Shown here: piece after piece, positions 6,652 to 14,779 of the stretch
Layout of the letters: each line of letters begins with the position of its first letter
Numbering within the stretch: the stretch's first letter is position 1
Source: CAYTIB01 sp964437725
GTDB taxonomy: Bacteria; UBA8248; JACPRG01; G963555815
Direction: 5' to 3'
NCBI GenBank assembly: GCA_964437725.1
Contig: CAYTIB010000010.1
Coordinates: 1 to 27,024, forward strand
Length of the DNA: 27,024 nt
Notes under the pieces: model-generated
Seen by the model: only the letters and a program-made list of their open reading frames with translations
Database searches by the model: none
What the model was told of the DNA's origin: nothing
Translations under genes and position numbers: made by a program

Positions 6652-8331
6652 GTGCAAAAACTTGGATCGGAAATTGTAATTGAGGAGTTGAAAAAACAGG
6701 GGGTGGAAGTTACCTTCGGGATGCCTGGCGGCACTATCATGCCTCTTTATGACTCTCTTTATCAGAGTGACATCAATCATATCTTGATCCGCCATGAGCA
6801 AGGGGCATCAATGGCCGCTGACGGATACGCTCAGTCGACTGGAAAGGTAGGCGTTTGTTTGGCGACCTCTGGTCCTGGGGCTATCAATCTTCTGACGGGT
6901 CTTATGCATTCCCTGATGGATTCTGTTCCGGTTGTTGCCATAACCGGACAGGTTCCAAATGCTATGATCGGGAGTGATGCTTTTCAGGAAGCGGATGTAT
7001 ATGGCATGAGTATTCCCTGCACGAAATATAACTATCTAGTAAGGGATATTACTGATTTATCCAGGGTCATTCGAGAGGCTTTCCATATTGCTCAGTCCGG
7101 CCGTCCGGGTCCCGTGCTTATTGATATCCCTAAGGATATACAGGTTGGAGCGACCGATTACGATCCCGATGTTACATCAGAACACTCATTAGCAGAATAT
7201 GATCCGCCTCTGGAGGTTGACCCGGAGGGGATCGCTAGAATGTGCGAGGTAATTCGAAATGCAAGACGGCCGGTTATCTATGCGGGTCATGGCATAGTGT
7301 TGTCTGGTTGCTCAGAATTGCTCCGTCAATTTGTCCGAAAAACTCAAATACCCATTACGACCACGCTGCTTGGACTTGGGATTTATCCAATTTCGGATCC
7401 CCTTTGTTTGGGTATGCCAGGAATGCATGGTAGTCACACTGTCAATTACGCGTTGTCTGATACCGACTGTTGTATAGCACTCGGTGTTCGGTTTGATGAT
7501 CGTGTGACAGGGGATGTCAGCAAGTTTGCACCTAAGGCGACGATCTGTCACGTTGATATTGATGCTGTGGAAATTGGAAAAAGGGTTAGGCCGCAGGTAT
7601 CCTTGCATGCAGACGTGGGCGCGGCTTTAGAGGCTCTTGTGAGGGAGGTAGAACCTGGCGATTATGCTGCTTGGCGGGAAGAACTTGCTGAAACTAATCG
7701 CCGTTATCCATTGAAGTATGACTGGGATGGCAGCATCAAGCCGCAGTATTTTTTGGAGCAGTTGTTTGAGATTGCGGGAACCGATCTTATTATGTCGACA
7801 GGCGTGGGGCAGCACCAAATGTGGGCTGCTCAGTTCTATCCTTTCGACAACCCCAGGCGATGGTTGACTTCGGGTGGATTGGGAGCCATGGGATACGGAC
7901 TCCCCGCGGCGATTGGTGCACAGGTGGCTCACCCGGATAGTTTGGTTGTCAATCTGGACGGGGATGGTAGTTTCCAAATCAACCTCCAGGAACTAGCCAC
8001 GATTGTCCAGCATGATTTACCTGTGAAGACGATTATTCTGAACAACCAGTACTTGGGTATGGTTCGCCAATGGCAGGAATTTTTCTTTGAAAGGCGATAC
8101 TCTGAGAGCTATTACACGCGCAATCCGGATTTTGCCAAGGTTGCGGAGGGTTTTGGAATCCGTGGAATGCAGATAAAGGATGTGGATCAGGTTCGCCCCG
8201 TTCTCGAAGACGCCCTTGCCCATGATGGACCGGTTGTTTTGGATGTGTTTATCAACCAAGAGGAAAATGTTCTTCCTATGGTCCCATCGGGCGCAGGACT
8301 CATGGAAATGATTGAGGAGAACTACGGCTAA
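6652..8331 (+). CDS. ilvB: Acetolactate synthase, large catalytic subunit (biosynthetic)
   Basis: Thiamine diphosphate enzyme that condenses pyruvate with pyruvate or 2-oxobutyrate, the first common step to valine, leucine and isoleucine. The 559-residue protein has the three-domain architecture of this family: an N-terminal ThDP domain with catalytic Glu49 (RHEQGASMAADGYA), a central FAD-binding domain (GVRFDDRVTG), and a C-terminal ThDP domain with GDGSF at 437-441 and the NN of ILNNQYLGM closing the metal-binding motif. FAD-domain features and the adjacent ilvH mark it as the anabolic form rather than the catabolic AlsS or glyoxylate carboligase. GTG start at 6652 with GGAGGG 8 bases upstream. 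One base separates its stop from the ilvH ATG. Confidence 0.97.
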   Translation: MQKLGSEIVIEELKKQGVEVTFGMPGGTIMPLYDSLYQSDINHILIRHEQGASMAADGYAQSTGKVGVCLATSGPGAINLLTGLMHSLMDSVPVVAITGQVPNAMIGSDAFQEADVYGMSIPCTKYNYLVRDITDLSRVIREAFHIAQSGRPGPVLIDIPKDIQVGATDYDPDVTSEHSLAEYDPPLEVDPEGIARMCEVIRNARRPVIYAGHGIVLSGCSELLRQFVRKTQIPITTTLLGLGIYPISDPLCLGMPGMHGSHTVNYALSDTDCCIALGVRFDDRVTGDVSKFAPKATICHVDIDAVEIGKRVRPQVSLHADVGAALEALVREVEPGDYAAWREELAETNRRYPLKYDWDGSIKPQYFLEQLFEIAGTDLIMSTGVGQHQMWAAQFYPFDNPRRWLTSGGLGAMGYGLPAAIGAQVAHPDSLVVNLDGDGSFQINLQELATIVQHDLPVKTIILNNQYLGMVRQWQEFFFERRYSESYYTRNPDFAKVAEGFGIRGMQIKDVDQVRPVLEDALAHDGPVVLDVFINQEENVLPMVPSGAGLMEMIEENYG

Positions 8332-8332
8332 T

Positions 8333-8839
8333 ATGAGGCAAATGCTGGCAATCCGGGTGCGGAACCACCCTGGGGTTCTTTCACACCTTGCCGGGCTCTT
8401 CACTCGACGGGCCTTTAACATAGAGAGTATCGCTGCTGGACAAACTGAAGATCCGGCTATCACCCTGATTCACCTGGTGACTCAAGGTGACGAGGATAGG
8501 CTTGCCCAGTTAACTAAACAGATCCGTAAGCTGATTGACGTTTTGGAGGTGGAGCCTCTTTCTTATGCTGAGGCTGCGACTCGTGAGCTCATTCTTATTA
8601 CAGTACATTCCACTGACGAAACCCGCCGAGATATTCTGCAGTTATGCCAAGCCTTAGATGCCAAGGTTGTGGATATTTCATCGAGAGTTCTTACTATTGA
8701 GTTGAGTGGAAACGAGCGACAAATTGACAATGCCATTCGAATGGTGAAGAGATTCGATATTAAACATATTGCCCGCACGGGCATGATTGCGCTTCCGTTT
8801 GAGAGTATTTCGGAAGAAGGGAAAGAGGTTCTTAGCTGA
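8333..8839 (+). CDS. ilvH: Acetolactate synthase, small regulatory subunit
   Basis: Regulatory partner of IlvB that activates the enzyme and confers valine feedback inhibition. The 168-residue protein starts directly with an ACT domain (MLAIRVRNHPGVLSHLAGLF, with the GLFTRRAFNIESI segment) that forms the valine site. A C-terminal domain follows (from about residue 80, RELILITVHST...RTGMIAL) typical of IlvH/IlvN. The frame is open from 8312 inside ilvB, but the ATG at 8333 places the start one base after the ilvB stop, which fits translational coupling. ilvC, which commonly follows in this cluster, is absent; psd comes next after about 180 bases. Confidence 0.95.
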   Translation: MRQMLAIRVRNHPGVLSHLAGLFTRRAFNIESIAAGQTEDPAITLIHLVTQGDEDRLAQLTKQIRKLIDVLEVEPLSYAEAATRELILITVHSTDETRRDILQLCQALDAKVVDISSRVLTIELSGNERQIDNAIRMVKRFDIKHIARTGMIALPFESISEEGKEVLS

Positions 8840-9022
8840 GGCGTTGACGGTATCTTGCAGAGTTGCATGGAAATTCTAGGACTCCCTTATCCACTTGGTG
8901 TCAAGGGTATCATCCGGACCGAGCAAGAAGGCCTTTTCTCCGAAAGACGGAGCTTTCGAATTGTCATGCCCCCTTTCGTAAGACCCCTATTTTCTGTCTA
9001 ATTCGAAAAGGAATGTTTGTAT

Positions 9023-9670
9023 ATGCGTTTTCCCCTCGCCAAGGATGGGTATCCCTATTTGGGGATTGGTCTAATTGTGTCAATTGGAACCGGTTTCCTT
9101 GGCTGGTCGGTCGTGGCAGGCGCCGCATGGATTTTTACTATTTTTGTCGCCTGTTTTTTCCGTGATCCGGAGCGCCATGCACCGGAGGATCCATTTGCAG
9201 TGGTTGCACCTGCAGATGGGAAAGTGGATTTGGTGAGGTCAGATGATTCTGGCAAAACGCACATTAGTATTTTTTTATCTATTTTTGATGTGCACATCAA
9301 TCGTTCACCTGTAGCAGGGAAAGTTGTGGAAACTACATATCAAGCAGGTAAGTTTAACATGGCGAATTGGCCGGAGAAGTCTGCGGATAACGAGAGGAAT
9401 ACTCTCCGGATTTTGACGAAGTGTGACACGGGCGTTGGGGAACCGGAGGTTGTTGTTTCTCAAATAGCAGGAGCGATTGCTCGCCGAATTATCTGTTGGG
9501 TAAAGCCAGGAGATGTGCTTCGTGCAGGCGAACGTTTTGGCCTTATCAAGTTTGGTTCCCGGGTGGATCTTGTACTTCCGAGGACAGCTCGTCCTGTTGT
9601 GTCGACAGGGGATCGAGTCCGAGGGGGAGTAGATATTGTCGCACGTTGGGAGGGCGCTGATGGGGCGTAG
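9023..9670 (+). CDS. psd: Phosphatidylserine decarboxylase (short, archaeal/Bacillus-like form)
   Basis: Converts phosphatidylserine to phosphatidylethanolamine at the inner membrane. The 215-residue proenzyme has two N-terminal hydrophobic segments (about 12-50), then FFRDPER, VVAPADGKV and the HINRSP motif that carries a catalytic His. The self-cleavage site GS lies in KFGSRVDL, where Ser179 would become the pyruvoyl group. This GS context and the short length mark the PSD-A subfamily rather than the longer LGST form of E. coli. ATG at 9023 is chosen over the TTG two codons earlier, since AAGGA sits 10 bases upstream. Its 3' end overlaps the pssA start by 11 bases. Confidence 0.93.
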   Translation: MRFPLAKDGYPYLGIGLIVSIGTGFLGWSVVAGAAWIFTIFVACFFRDPERHAPEDPFAVVAPADGKVDLVRSDDSGKTHISIFLSIFDVHINRSPVAGKVVETTYQAGKFNMANWPEKSADNERNTLRILTKCDTGVGEPEVVVSQIAGAIARRIICWVKPGDVLRAGERFGLIKFGSRVDLVLPRTARPVVSTGDRVRGGVDIVARWEGADGA

Positions 9671-10448
9671 GGAGGAGCAATTTCAGCGAGGTCGAAACCG
9701 TATGCGCCGAGGCATTCTTTTGGTCCCAAGTTTATTTACTACTGGTGTAATGGTAGCCGGAATCTATGCTCTATTGGCGGCTATTAATGGATTCCATTAT
9801 AAGGCTGGAGCGGCTACAATCATTGCGATGATTTTAGACGGTCTTGATGGAAGAATTGCCCGGATGACGAGTAGCAGCAGTGCTTTTGGCAAGGAATACG
9901 ATTCATTGTCGGATCTGATGGCTTTTGGAATAGCACCAGCGACTTTATTGTATACCTGGGCCCTTCGCCCCTTTGGTCGAATTGGATGGGTGGCTGTGTT
10001 TTTGTTCGTTATTTGCGGTGCCCTGCGGTTGGCGCGGTTCAATATACAATCAAATTCAAAATTCAATGACGGTTTTACGGGTTTGCCGATTCCCGCGGCG
10101 GCAGGACTGATTGCCTCCTCGGTTATGTTGGCAGAGGAATTTTCCCTCTTTTCTTACCCTCCCGGATTAGGGACTGCAATCCTGGCATACATTTTGGCTT
10201 TTCTGATGGTGAGTAATGTGCCTTACAATGATTTTAAAAGGATTGGATGGAAAGATCGCAAGCCATTTAGCCTATTGGTGGGATCAGTTCTTGTTCTTGT
10301 AGTTGTCGCCACTTTCCCGCATGTCACCCTATTCTTGGGTTTGTTTGCTTACGTTTTCCTTGGTCCCATTGCAGGTTTTTGGAAGCTAGTTGTGGTGAGT
10401 CGCAGGAAAAGTTTATCTAAACATGTTGGAAACCCCACAAAACCATAA
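9660..10448 (+). CDS. pssA: CDP-diacylglycerol--serine O-phosphatidyltransferase
   Basis: Makes phosphatidylserine, the substrate of Psd. The 262-residue membrane protein has the CDP-alcohol phosphotransferase signature D-G-x2-A-R-x8-G-x3-D-x3-D in DGLDGRIARM...GKEYDSLSD, followed by FGIAPA and several hydrophobic helices. The FTGLPIPAAAG segment is typical of type II PssA. The ATG at 9660 has GGAGG 6 bases upstream and overlaps the end of psd, so the two consecutive enzymes are translationally coupled. The open frame extends back to 9636, but that start has no support. Confidence 0.93.
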   Translation: MGRREEQFQRGRNRMRRGILLVPSLFTTGVMVAGIYALLAAINGFHYKAGAATIIAMILDGLDGRIARMTSSSSAFGKEYDSLSDLMAFGIAPATLLYTWALRPFGRIGWVAVFLFVICGALRLARFNIQSNSKFNDGFTGLPIPAAAGLIASSVMLAEEFSLFSYPPGLGTAILAYILAFLMVSNVPYNDFKRIGWKDRKPFSLLVGSVLVLVVVATFPHVTLFLGLFAYVFLGPIAGFWKLVVVSRRKSLSKHVGNPTKP

Positions 10449-10471
10449 GTTGTTCAATAGAATCTCTTAAC

Positions 10472-10487
10472 CCCAGTCAACACTGGG
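10472..10487 (+). other. Short hairpin after pssA
   Basis: CCCAGT and ACTGGG form a 6-bp stem with a CAAC loop, 23 bases after the pssA stop. No T tract follows. It may help to end the psd-pssA transcript, but the evidence is thin. Confidence 0.25.
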
Positions 10488-10542
10488 TTGATGGGAATTC
10501 TCTTGGAAGGCGAAAGTAAAACATAAGTCGAGGGTCAAATCC

Positions 10543-10570
10543 TTGACATTTCCTTCGCTTTTCGTAACTA
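10543..10570 (+). promoter_or_regulatory. Candidate promoter for lptD
   Basis: A perfect TTGACA (10543-10548) is followed after 16 bases by TAACTA (10565-10570), about 100 bases upstream of the lptD start. The -10 match is weak. The same TTGACA...TAACT layout is seen ahead of atpZ. Confidence 0.35.
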
Positions 10571-10673
10571 TGTGTCTGAAAGACTTAATCTTACAGTTTT
10601 GGTATTGACTGAAGGTGAAGGCCTTCTAATTCTTTGGACGGGTTGATTTAAGTCCGAGAAAGGCCGTGCACTG

Positions 10674-12956
10674 GTGAGAACGCTCGTTAGGGTGGTCGCC
10701 GCGGCTTGCACAATTTTGATTTGTGGCTTTCCTGTATTGGGTTTAAGTCAATCTAGGACCGAGCCTATCCCGCCCCTTGCCCTCAAACCGAATGGCGAGA
10801 AAAAGCCCGTGCGTTCCGGGACGCCGCTGTTGCCACTATCGCCTAAGACACCTCCCGCTCCTTCCGGAGGTTCAGCCCCGCGAGGTATCCCCTCTGAAAT
10901 CCGCCTTCCTGATGGGGAAACGCGGATCCAAGCAGAGTCACTAACTCAGGATTTAGAGCGAAAAATAGTGGTGGGGAAAGGCTATGTTAACGTTAATTAT
11001 TTGGGAAACCGCCTGCAGGCCGATCGTGTTGAGATCAACCAAGAATCAGGAAAGGGTATCGCTGAAGGCAATGTGATTTTCCAAGACAAAGGAAATCGCA
11101 TACTTTGTGAACGTATAGAGTTCAACGTGCGGCGCCAGCAGGCCATCCTTTATGGGGCTCGGGGAGAGATTGGCCGAGAATTTAAGTTTGCCGGCGAGCG
11201 TTTGGAACGCCAAGACATCAATAATTATAGAATCCAGGAAGGTTCCATAAGTACGTGTAAAGGGCCAATTCCCGAATGGCAATTCCGGTCAAACTCGATG
11301 GACATCACGTTGGAAGAGTTTGCATTTATCCGTCATCCAACATTCTGGGTGCTAGGTTTTCCCGTCGGGTATCTACCGTATCTGGTTGCGCCAATTAAAA
11401 CAAAGCGCTCGACTGGGTTTTTGTCTCCACGTATTGGGTACAGCGAACGAGATGGCTATCGGTACAGCCAAAAATTTTTTTGGGCTTTCTCGGATCATGC
11501 TGACGCGACGTTTGGGTTAGAATATCGTGTTGAACGAGGCTTTTTGTCCAGTGCGGAGGCCCGATATCGTTTGAGTTCTACTACCTATGGTCATGCTGAG
11601 ACTAAGTACCTTAGTGACAATCTTACAAAAAAGGACCTTTGGCGAGTTCGGGCTGAGCATCGGCAAGAGTTCGGAGAGAAATTTGAAGGGTTCTATAAGG
11701 TTGAGGTAGTAAGTAATGGGAATTTTGATTCGGAATATGAAGATGATCTGGAAATTCGAACGAGACGTGATTACGAATCCAGGCTTAATGTCCAGAAGAA
11801 TTGGGAGTCCGCTTCTTTCTCATTTCTAGCTAAATCTGTAAATTCATCGGAAAAAGATAGTAACGATTATTTTCAAAGAATGCCTGATGTGCGTTTTAGT
11901 GTAAGTCCAACCATAGGGGAGTTGGGTCCTGTATCAATCAGTCCGTCGATCCAAAGTTCCCTGGTTCACTTTAATCGACGGGAAGGCTCTCAGAGGGATG
12001 AGCATTGGCGGATAGACTTAGCACCCAAACTCCAAGTCCCTCTGCACAATTTCATATCGAATCTTAAGTGGTTAACATTCAGCCCCTACGTAAAGGGGCG
12101 TGGGACCCTATATACGGCCGGCCGGGATCCGGTAGATAAAAACAAAAAGACGGGCACTATGGTGCGCACGTTGTGGTCGAGTGGCTTGGATGTGGAAGGT
12201 CCTAAGGTTTTTCGTACTTATCCTTTGAACTTCAAGAAGTTTCCGGTAGTCAAACACCTTACACAGTTGAATATCAATCACTTCTACCGTCCCAATATTG
12301 AAAAGATAAAGCGTGCGAAGATTGTACAATTGGATTCAACTGACGAATTGGGTCCGGAACACACTTTATCCTATAGTTGGGAGCATAGTTTGGTGGCTAA
12401 GGTTCCGACCGGACGGGAAAGTTTTGAAACACGTGAAGTTGTTTCGGCTTCGCTTTCTAATTCCCTCAATATGAGAAAATTTGGTGAAAAAGGAGAGCGT
12501 CCGATTAATGATATTTCTCTTCGTGTTGAATCCAAGCCATTTCGCTTGTGGAAGTTTGGTTTAAAGACTGCTTACAATATCTACGACAGAAAAATTGCTT
12601 CTTATTCCCTTAGTGTTGACCTCCGAGAAGGGCGGGACTGGTTCGCACGCCACGAGACCCGATATATTGACAATAAGGCGGGAGAATTGGATGAGTTTAC
12701 CAATGTATCCTCCGCCGGGTTGCGGATTTGGAAAGTTCTTTTTCTTGAAGGGGGTGCGAGATGGGCGACTAAGGATATGACTCTTCTCGAAAAGAACATA
12801 CTTCTACAGTATCGAGGTTGTTGCTGGGGGCTTACATTCGAATACCAAGAGCGTGAGGATGACACTTTTTTTCAGATTGGTTTTACTCTTGTCGGAATTC
12901 TGGGAGACGAAGGGAAGCCAGTTTTCTTCTATGGTCGACCGGATACGGATGAATAA
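10674..12956 (+). CDS. lptD: LPS-assembly protein LptD (OstA/Imp)
   Basis: Outer-membrane beta-barrel that, with LptE, places LPS in the outer leaflet. The 760-residue protein has a signal peptide (1 to about 25, ending near LGLSQS) and a proline-rich linker (about 30-72). An OstA-type periplasmic domain follows (about 80-185, with IQAESL...GKGYVNVNY, LQADRVEI and GIAEGNVIF), and then a long barrel of alternating residues ending in FFQIGFTLVGIL. Cysteines at 195 and at 716-717 correspond to the disulfide positions of E. coli LptD (Cys173, 724, 725), but I see no Cys matching Cys31 near the mature N-terminus. GTG start at 10674 with AAAGG 10 bases upstream. It stands alone between pssA and the nucleotide-sugar genes. 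Confidence 0.95.
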   Translation: MRTLVRVVAAACTILICGFPVLGLSQSRTEPIPPLALKPNGEKKPVRSGTPLLPLSPKTPPAPSGGSAPRGIPSEIRLPDGETRIQAESLTQDLERKIVVGKGYVNVNYLGNRLQADRVEINQESGKGIAEGNVIFQDKGNRILCERIEFNVRRQQAILYGARGEIGREFKFAGERLERQDINNYRIQEGSISTCKGPIPEWQFRSNSMDITLEEFAFIRHPTFWVLGFPVGYLPYLVAPIKTKRSTGFLSPRIGYSERDGYRYSQKFFWAFSDHADATFGLEYRVERGFLSSAEARYRLSSTTYGHAETKYLSDNLTKKDLWRVRAEHRQEFGEKFEGFYKVEVVSNGNFDSEYEDDLEIRTRRDYESRLNVQKNWESASFSFLAKSVNSSEKDSNDYFQRMPDVRFSVSPTIGELGPVSISPSIQSSLVHFNRREGSQRDEHWRIDLAPKLQVPLHNFISNLKWLTFSPYVKGRGTLYTAGRDPVDKNKKTGTMVRTLWSSGLDVEGPKVFRTYPLNFKKFPVVKHLTQLNINHFYRPNIEKIKRAKIVQLDSTDELGPEHTLSYSWEHSLVAKVPTGRESFETREVVSASLSNSLNMRKFGEKGERPINDISLRVESKPFRLWKFGLKTAYNIYDRKIASYSLSVDLREGRDWFARHETRYIDNKAGELDEFTNVSSAGLRIWKVLFLEGGARWATKDMTLLEKNILLQYRGCCWGLTFEYQEREDDTFFQIGFTLVGILGDEGKPVFFYGRPDTDE

Positions 12957-12985
12957 TCAAAGGCTGCTTGTGCTTTTTGCGTTTC

Positions 12986-13015
12986 TTGACTTTTTGAGGG
13001 GGTGCAAGGTATCGT
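12986..13015 (+). promoter_or_regulatory. Candidate promoter of the nucleotide-sugar gene block
   Basis: TTGACT (12986-12991) and TATCGT (13010-13015) are separated by 18 bases in the 216-base gap between lptD and rmlA. Predicted transcription would begin about 150 bases before the rmlA GTG. The rest of this gap shows no convincing gene. Confidence 0.35.
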
Positions 13016-13172
13016 GTCGGCCCTTGCGGAAAGCGGAGCGGCATATTCGGGTGGGAAAATTTAGCATGCGAAGAAGTCGTTGCGTTTCGTCATTGCCGGA
13101 GGCGAAGGGTAATAAAGAGGTTATATCTCCTACCTTGATACACTCGGTTTTCTCCTGTCAGGAAATGGTTCA

Positions 13173-14237
13173 GTGAAGGGACTGATTCTCAGTGGTGGCC
13201 GAGGCACGCGGCTTCGTCCCATCACTCACACGAATGCCAAACAGCTTGTTCCTGTCGCTAATAGGCCTGTATTGTTTTACGGAATTGAAGCTATCCGTGA
13301 TGCAGGGATTCGAGAGATCGGAATTATTGTAGGGGATACTCACGCGGAAATTGAATCTGCAGTTGGAGATGGTTCCAGTTGGGACGTGGATGTTACTTAC
13401 ATTCACCAAGAAGAGCCTCTGGGGCTCGCCCACGCAGTTCTTACAGCTGAACCTTTTCTCAAGGATTCATCTTTTGTGATGTACCTTGGGGATAATCTCA
13501 TCATGGGTGGTATTCGTGAATTGGTTGGTGAATTCAGGGAGAATTCACCAAATGCAATGGTTTTGCTCTGTCCCGTAACGAATCCTAGTCAGTTCGGAGT
13601 GGCTGAACTAAAGAGGGATCGTGTTGTCCGTTTGGAAGAAAAACCCGAAGAACCCAGGAGCAATCTCGCATTGGTAGGTGTGTATATGTTCGACAGTCAG
13701 GTGTTTGATGCTGCTCGGTCCATCAAATACTCTGACAGAGGGGAGCTTGAGATTACTGACGCTATTCAGCGTTTGATTGATGACGGGTATGATGTTCACT
13801 CGCACGTTGTTCGGGGCTGGTGGAAAGACACCGGGAAGCTTGAGGATTTACTTGAGGCCAATCGTCTGATATTGGATGGGTTGGAGGACCGGCGTGAGGG
13901 CATCCTGGATGAGTCTTCACGAATAGAATTTCGGGTTGTTTTGGAGGAGGAGAGCCGTATTGTGAATAGTACGATTCGAGGTCCGGTTGTAATTGGCCGA
14001 GGGGCAGAAATTCGAGATTCTTTTGTAGGGCCTTTTACCGCTGTGGGGGATGGGGTACGTATTGTCGGTAGCGAAATTGAGAACAGTATAGTTCTTGAGG
14101 ATAGCATGGTTCTCAACATCCCGCATCGGATCACTGACAGTTTGATTGGCCGGGATAGCGTGATAGAAAGTACAGATGTCAAGCCCGCTGCCTGCCGCCT
14201 CATAGTTGGGGATAATAGTCAGGTTCAAATCCAATGA
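13173..14237 (+). CDS. rmlA: Glucose-1-phosphate thymidylyltransferase, long form
   Basis: Makes dTDP-glucose from dTTP and glucose-1-phosphate. The 354-residue protein has the nucleotidyltransferase start MKGLILSGGRGTRLRPIT with the phosphate-binding loop, KQLVPVANRPVL, the metal-binding LGDN and the EEKP motif. Beyond about residue 250 it has a left-handed beta-helix of imperfect hexapeptides (IVNSTIRGPVVIG, IRDSFVGPF, IENSIVLEDS). That C-terminal domain marks the long RmlA type of archaea and many bacteria rather than the 290-residue E. coli form. GTG start at 13173 with AGGA 9 bases upstream. The stop overlaps the next ATG by four bases (ATGA). Confidence 0.92.
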   Translation: MKGLILSGGRGTRLRPITHTNAKQLVPVANRPVLFYGIEAIRDAGIREIGIIVGDTHAEIESAVGDGSSWDVDVTYIHQEEPLGLAHAVLTAEPFLKDSSFVMYLGDNLIMGGIRELVGEFRENSPNAMVLLCPVTNPSQFGVAELKRDRVVRLEEKPEEPRSNLALVGVYMFDSQVFDAARSIKYSDRGELEITDAIQRLIDDGYDVHSHVVRGWWKDTGKLEDLLEANRLILDGLEDRREGILDESSRIEFRVVLEEESRIVNSTIRGPVVIGRGAEIRDSFVGPFTAVGDGVRIVGSEIENSIVLEDSMVLNIPHRITDSLIGRDSVIESTDVKPAACRLIVGDNSQVQIQ

Positions 14238-14731
14238 ATCAGTCAACGCAGCAAGACGGTCGGATAATAAAAGAACCAATCTTTGGTGTCGATACCAAGA
14301 TACTAAAGCGTATCCCGGATGAGCGGGGTTGGCTTATGGAAATGCTGCGTTCGGATGATGAGATGTTCATGCAATTTGGTCAGGTCTATCTGACAGCTGT
14401 TTTCCCTGGTGTTGTTAAGGCCTGGCACTATCATAAGATTCAGACAGATCACTTTGTTTGTGTCCAAGGAATGGCAAAAGTTGTTCTCTATGATAATCGT
14501 CCTGATTCGCCGACACATGGAGCAGTCAACGAATTTTTTATTGGTGAAATAAATCCGGTACTTGTTCAAATTCCACCTTTGATCTATCACGGTTTCAAGG
14601 GAATTAGTCCTGAGATGGCAGTAATTCTTAATACCCCTACCGAAGTTTACCGATACGAAGCTCCAGACGAGTATCGGGTTGAGCCTCACGGTGGTTCGAT
14701 TCCCTACGATTGGAGTCGGAAAGACGGTTAG
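14234..14731 (+). CDS. rmlC: dTDP-4-dehydrorhamnose 3,5-epimerase-like cupin
   Basis: A 165-residue sugar-epimerase cupin by overall pattern: RIPDERGWLMEMLR, TAVFPGVVKAWHYHK, VVLYDNR and VQIPPLIYHGF match successive RmlC strands. His65 takes the place of the catalytic His. Where classical RmlC has the acid Tyr (in the YK.TDYY segment), this protein reads LNTPTEVY, with Asn133 in the likely position, and the active-site Lys following the His motif also appears replaced. It may therefore have altered stereospecificity or use another substrate, though by-eye alignment here is uncertain. It overlaps rmlA by four bases, and ends 48 bases before the rmlD start. The name is kept from family and context. 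Confidence 0.72.
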   Translation: MNQSTQQDGRIIKEPIFGVDTKILKRIPDERGWLMEMLRSDDEMFMQFGQVYLTAVFPGVVKAWHYHKIQTDHFVCVQGMAKVVLYDNRPDSPTHGAVNEFFIGEINPVLVQIPPLIYHGFKGISPEMAVILNTPTEVYRYEAPDEYRVEPHGGSIPYDWSRKDG

Positions 14732-14779
14732 TCTGAGGGTGGATTTAGCGTTCCGGTAGTTTGGGGATACAAAGCTTCT

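Noticed and set aside
8881..9010. CTCCG...CGGAG pair in the ilvH-psd gap
   Set aside because: Only 5 bp, no T tract and no known riboswitch features.
12949..13176. Open frame after lptD that could start MNNQRLLVLFAF and look like a lipoprotein
   Set aside because: It overlaps the lptD end, has no ribosome binding site of its own, and after the hydrophobic start its composition (many Arg, Ser, Cys) is not protein-like.
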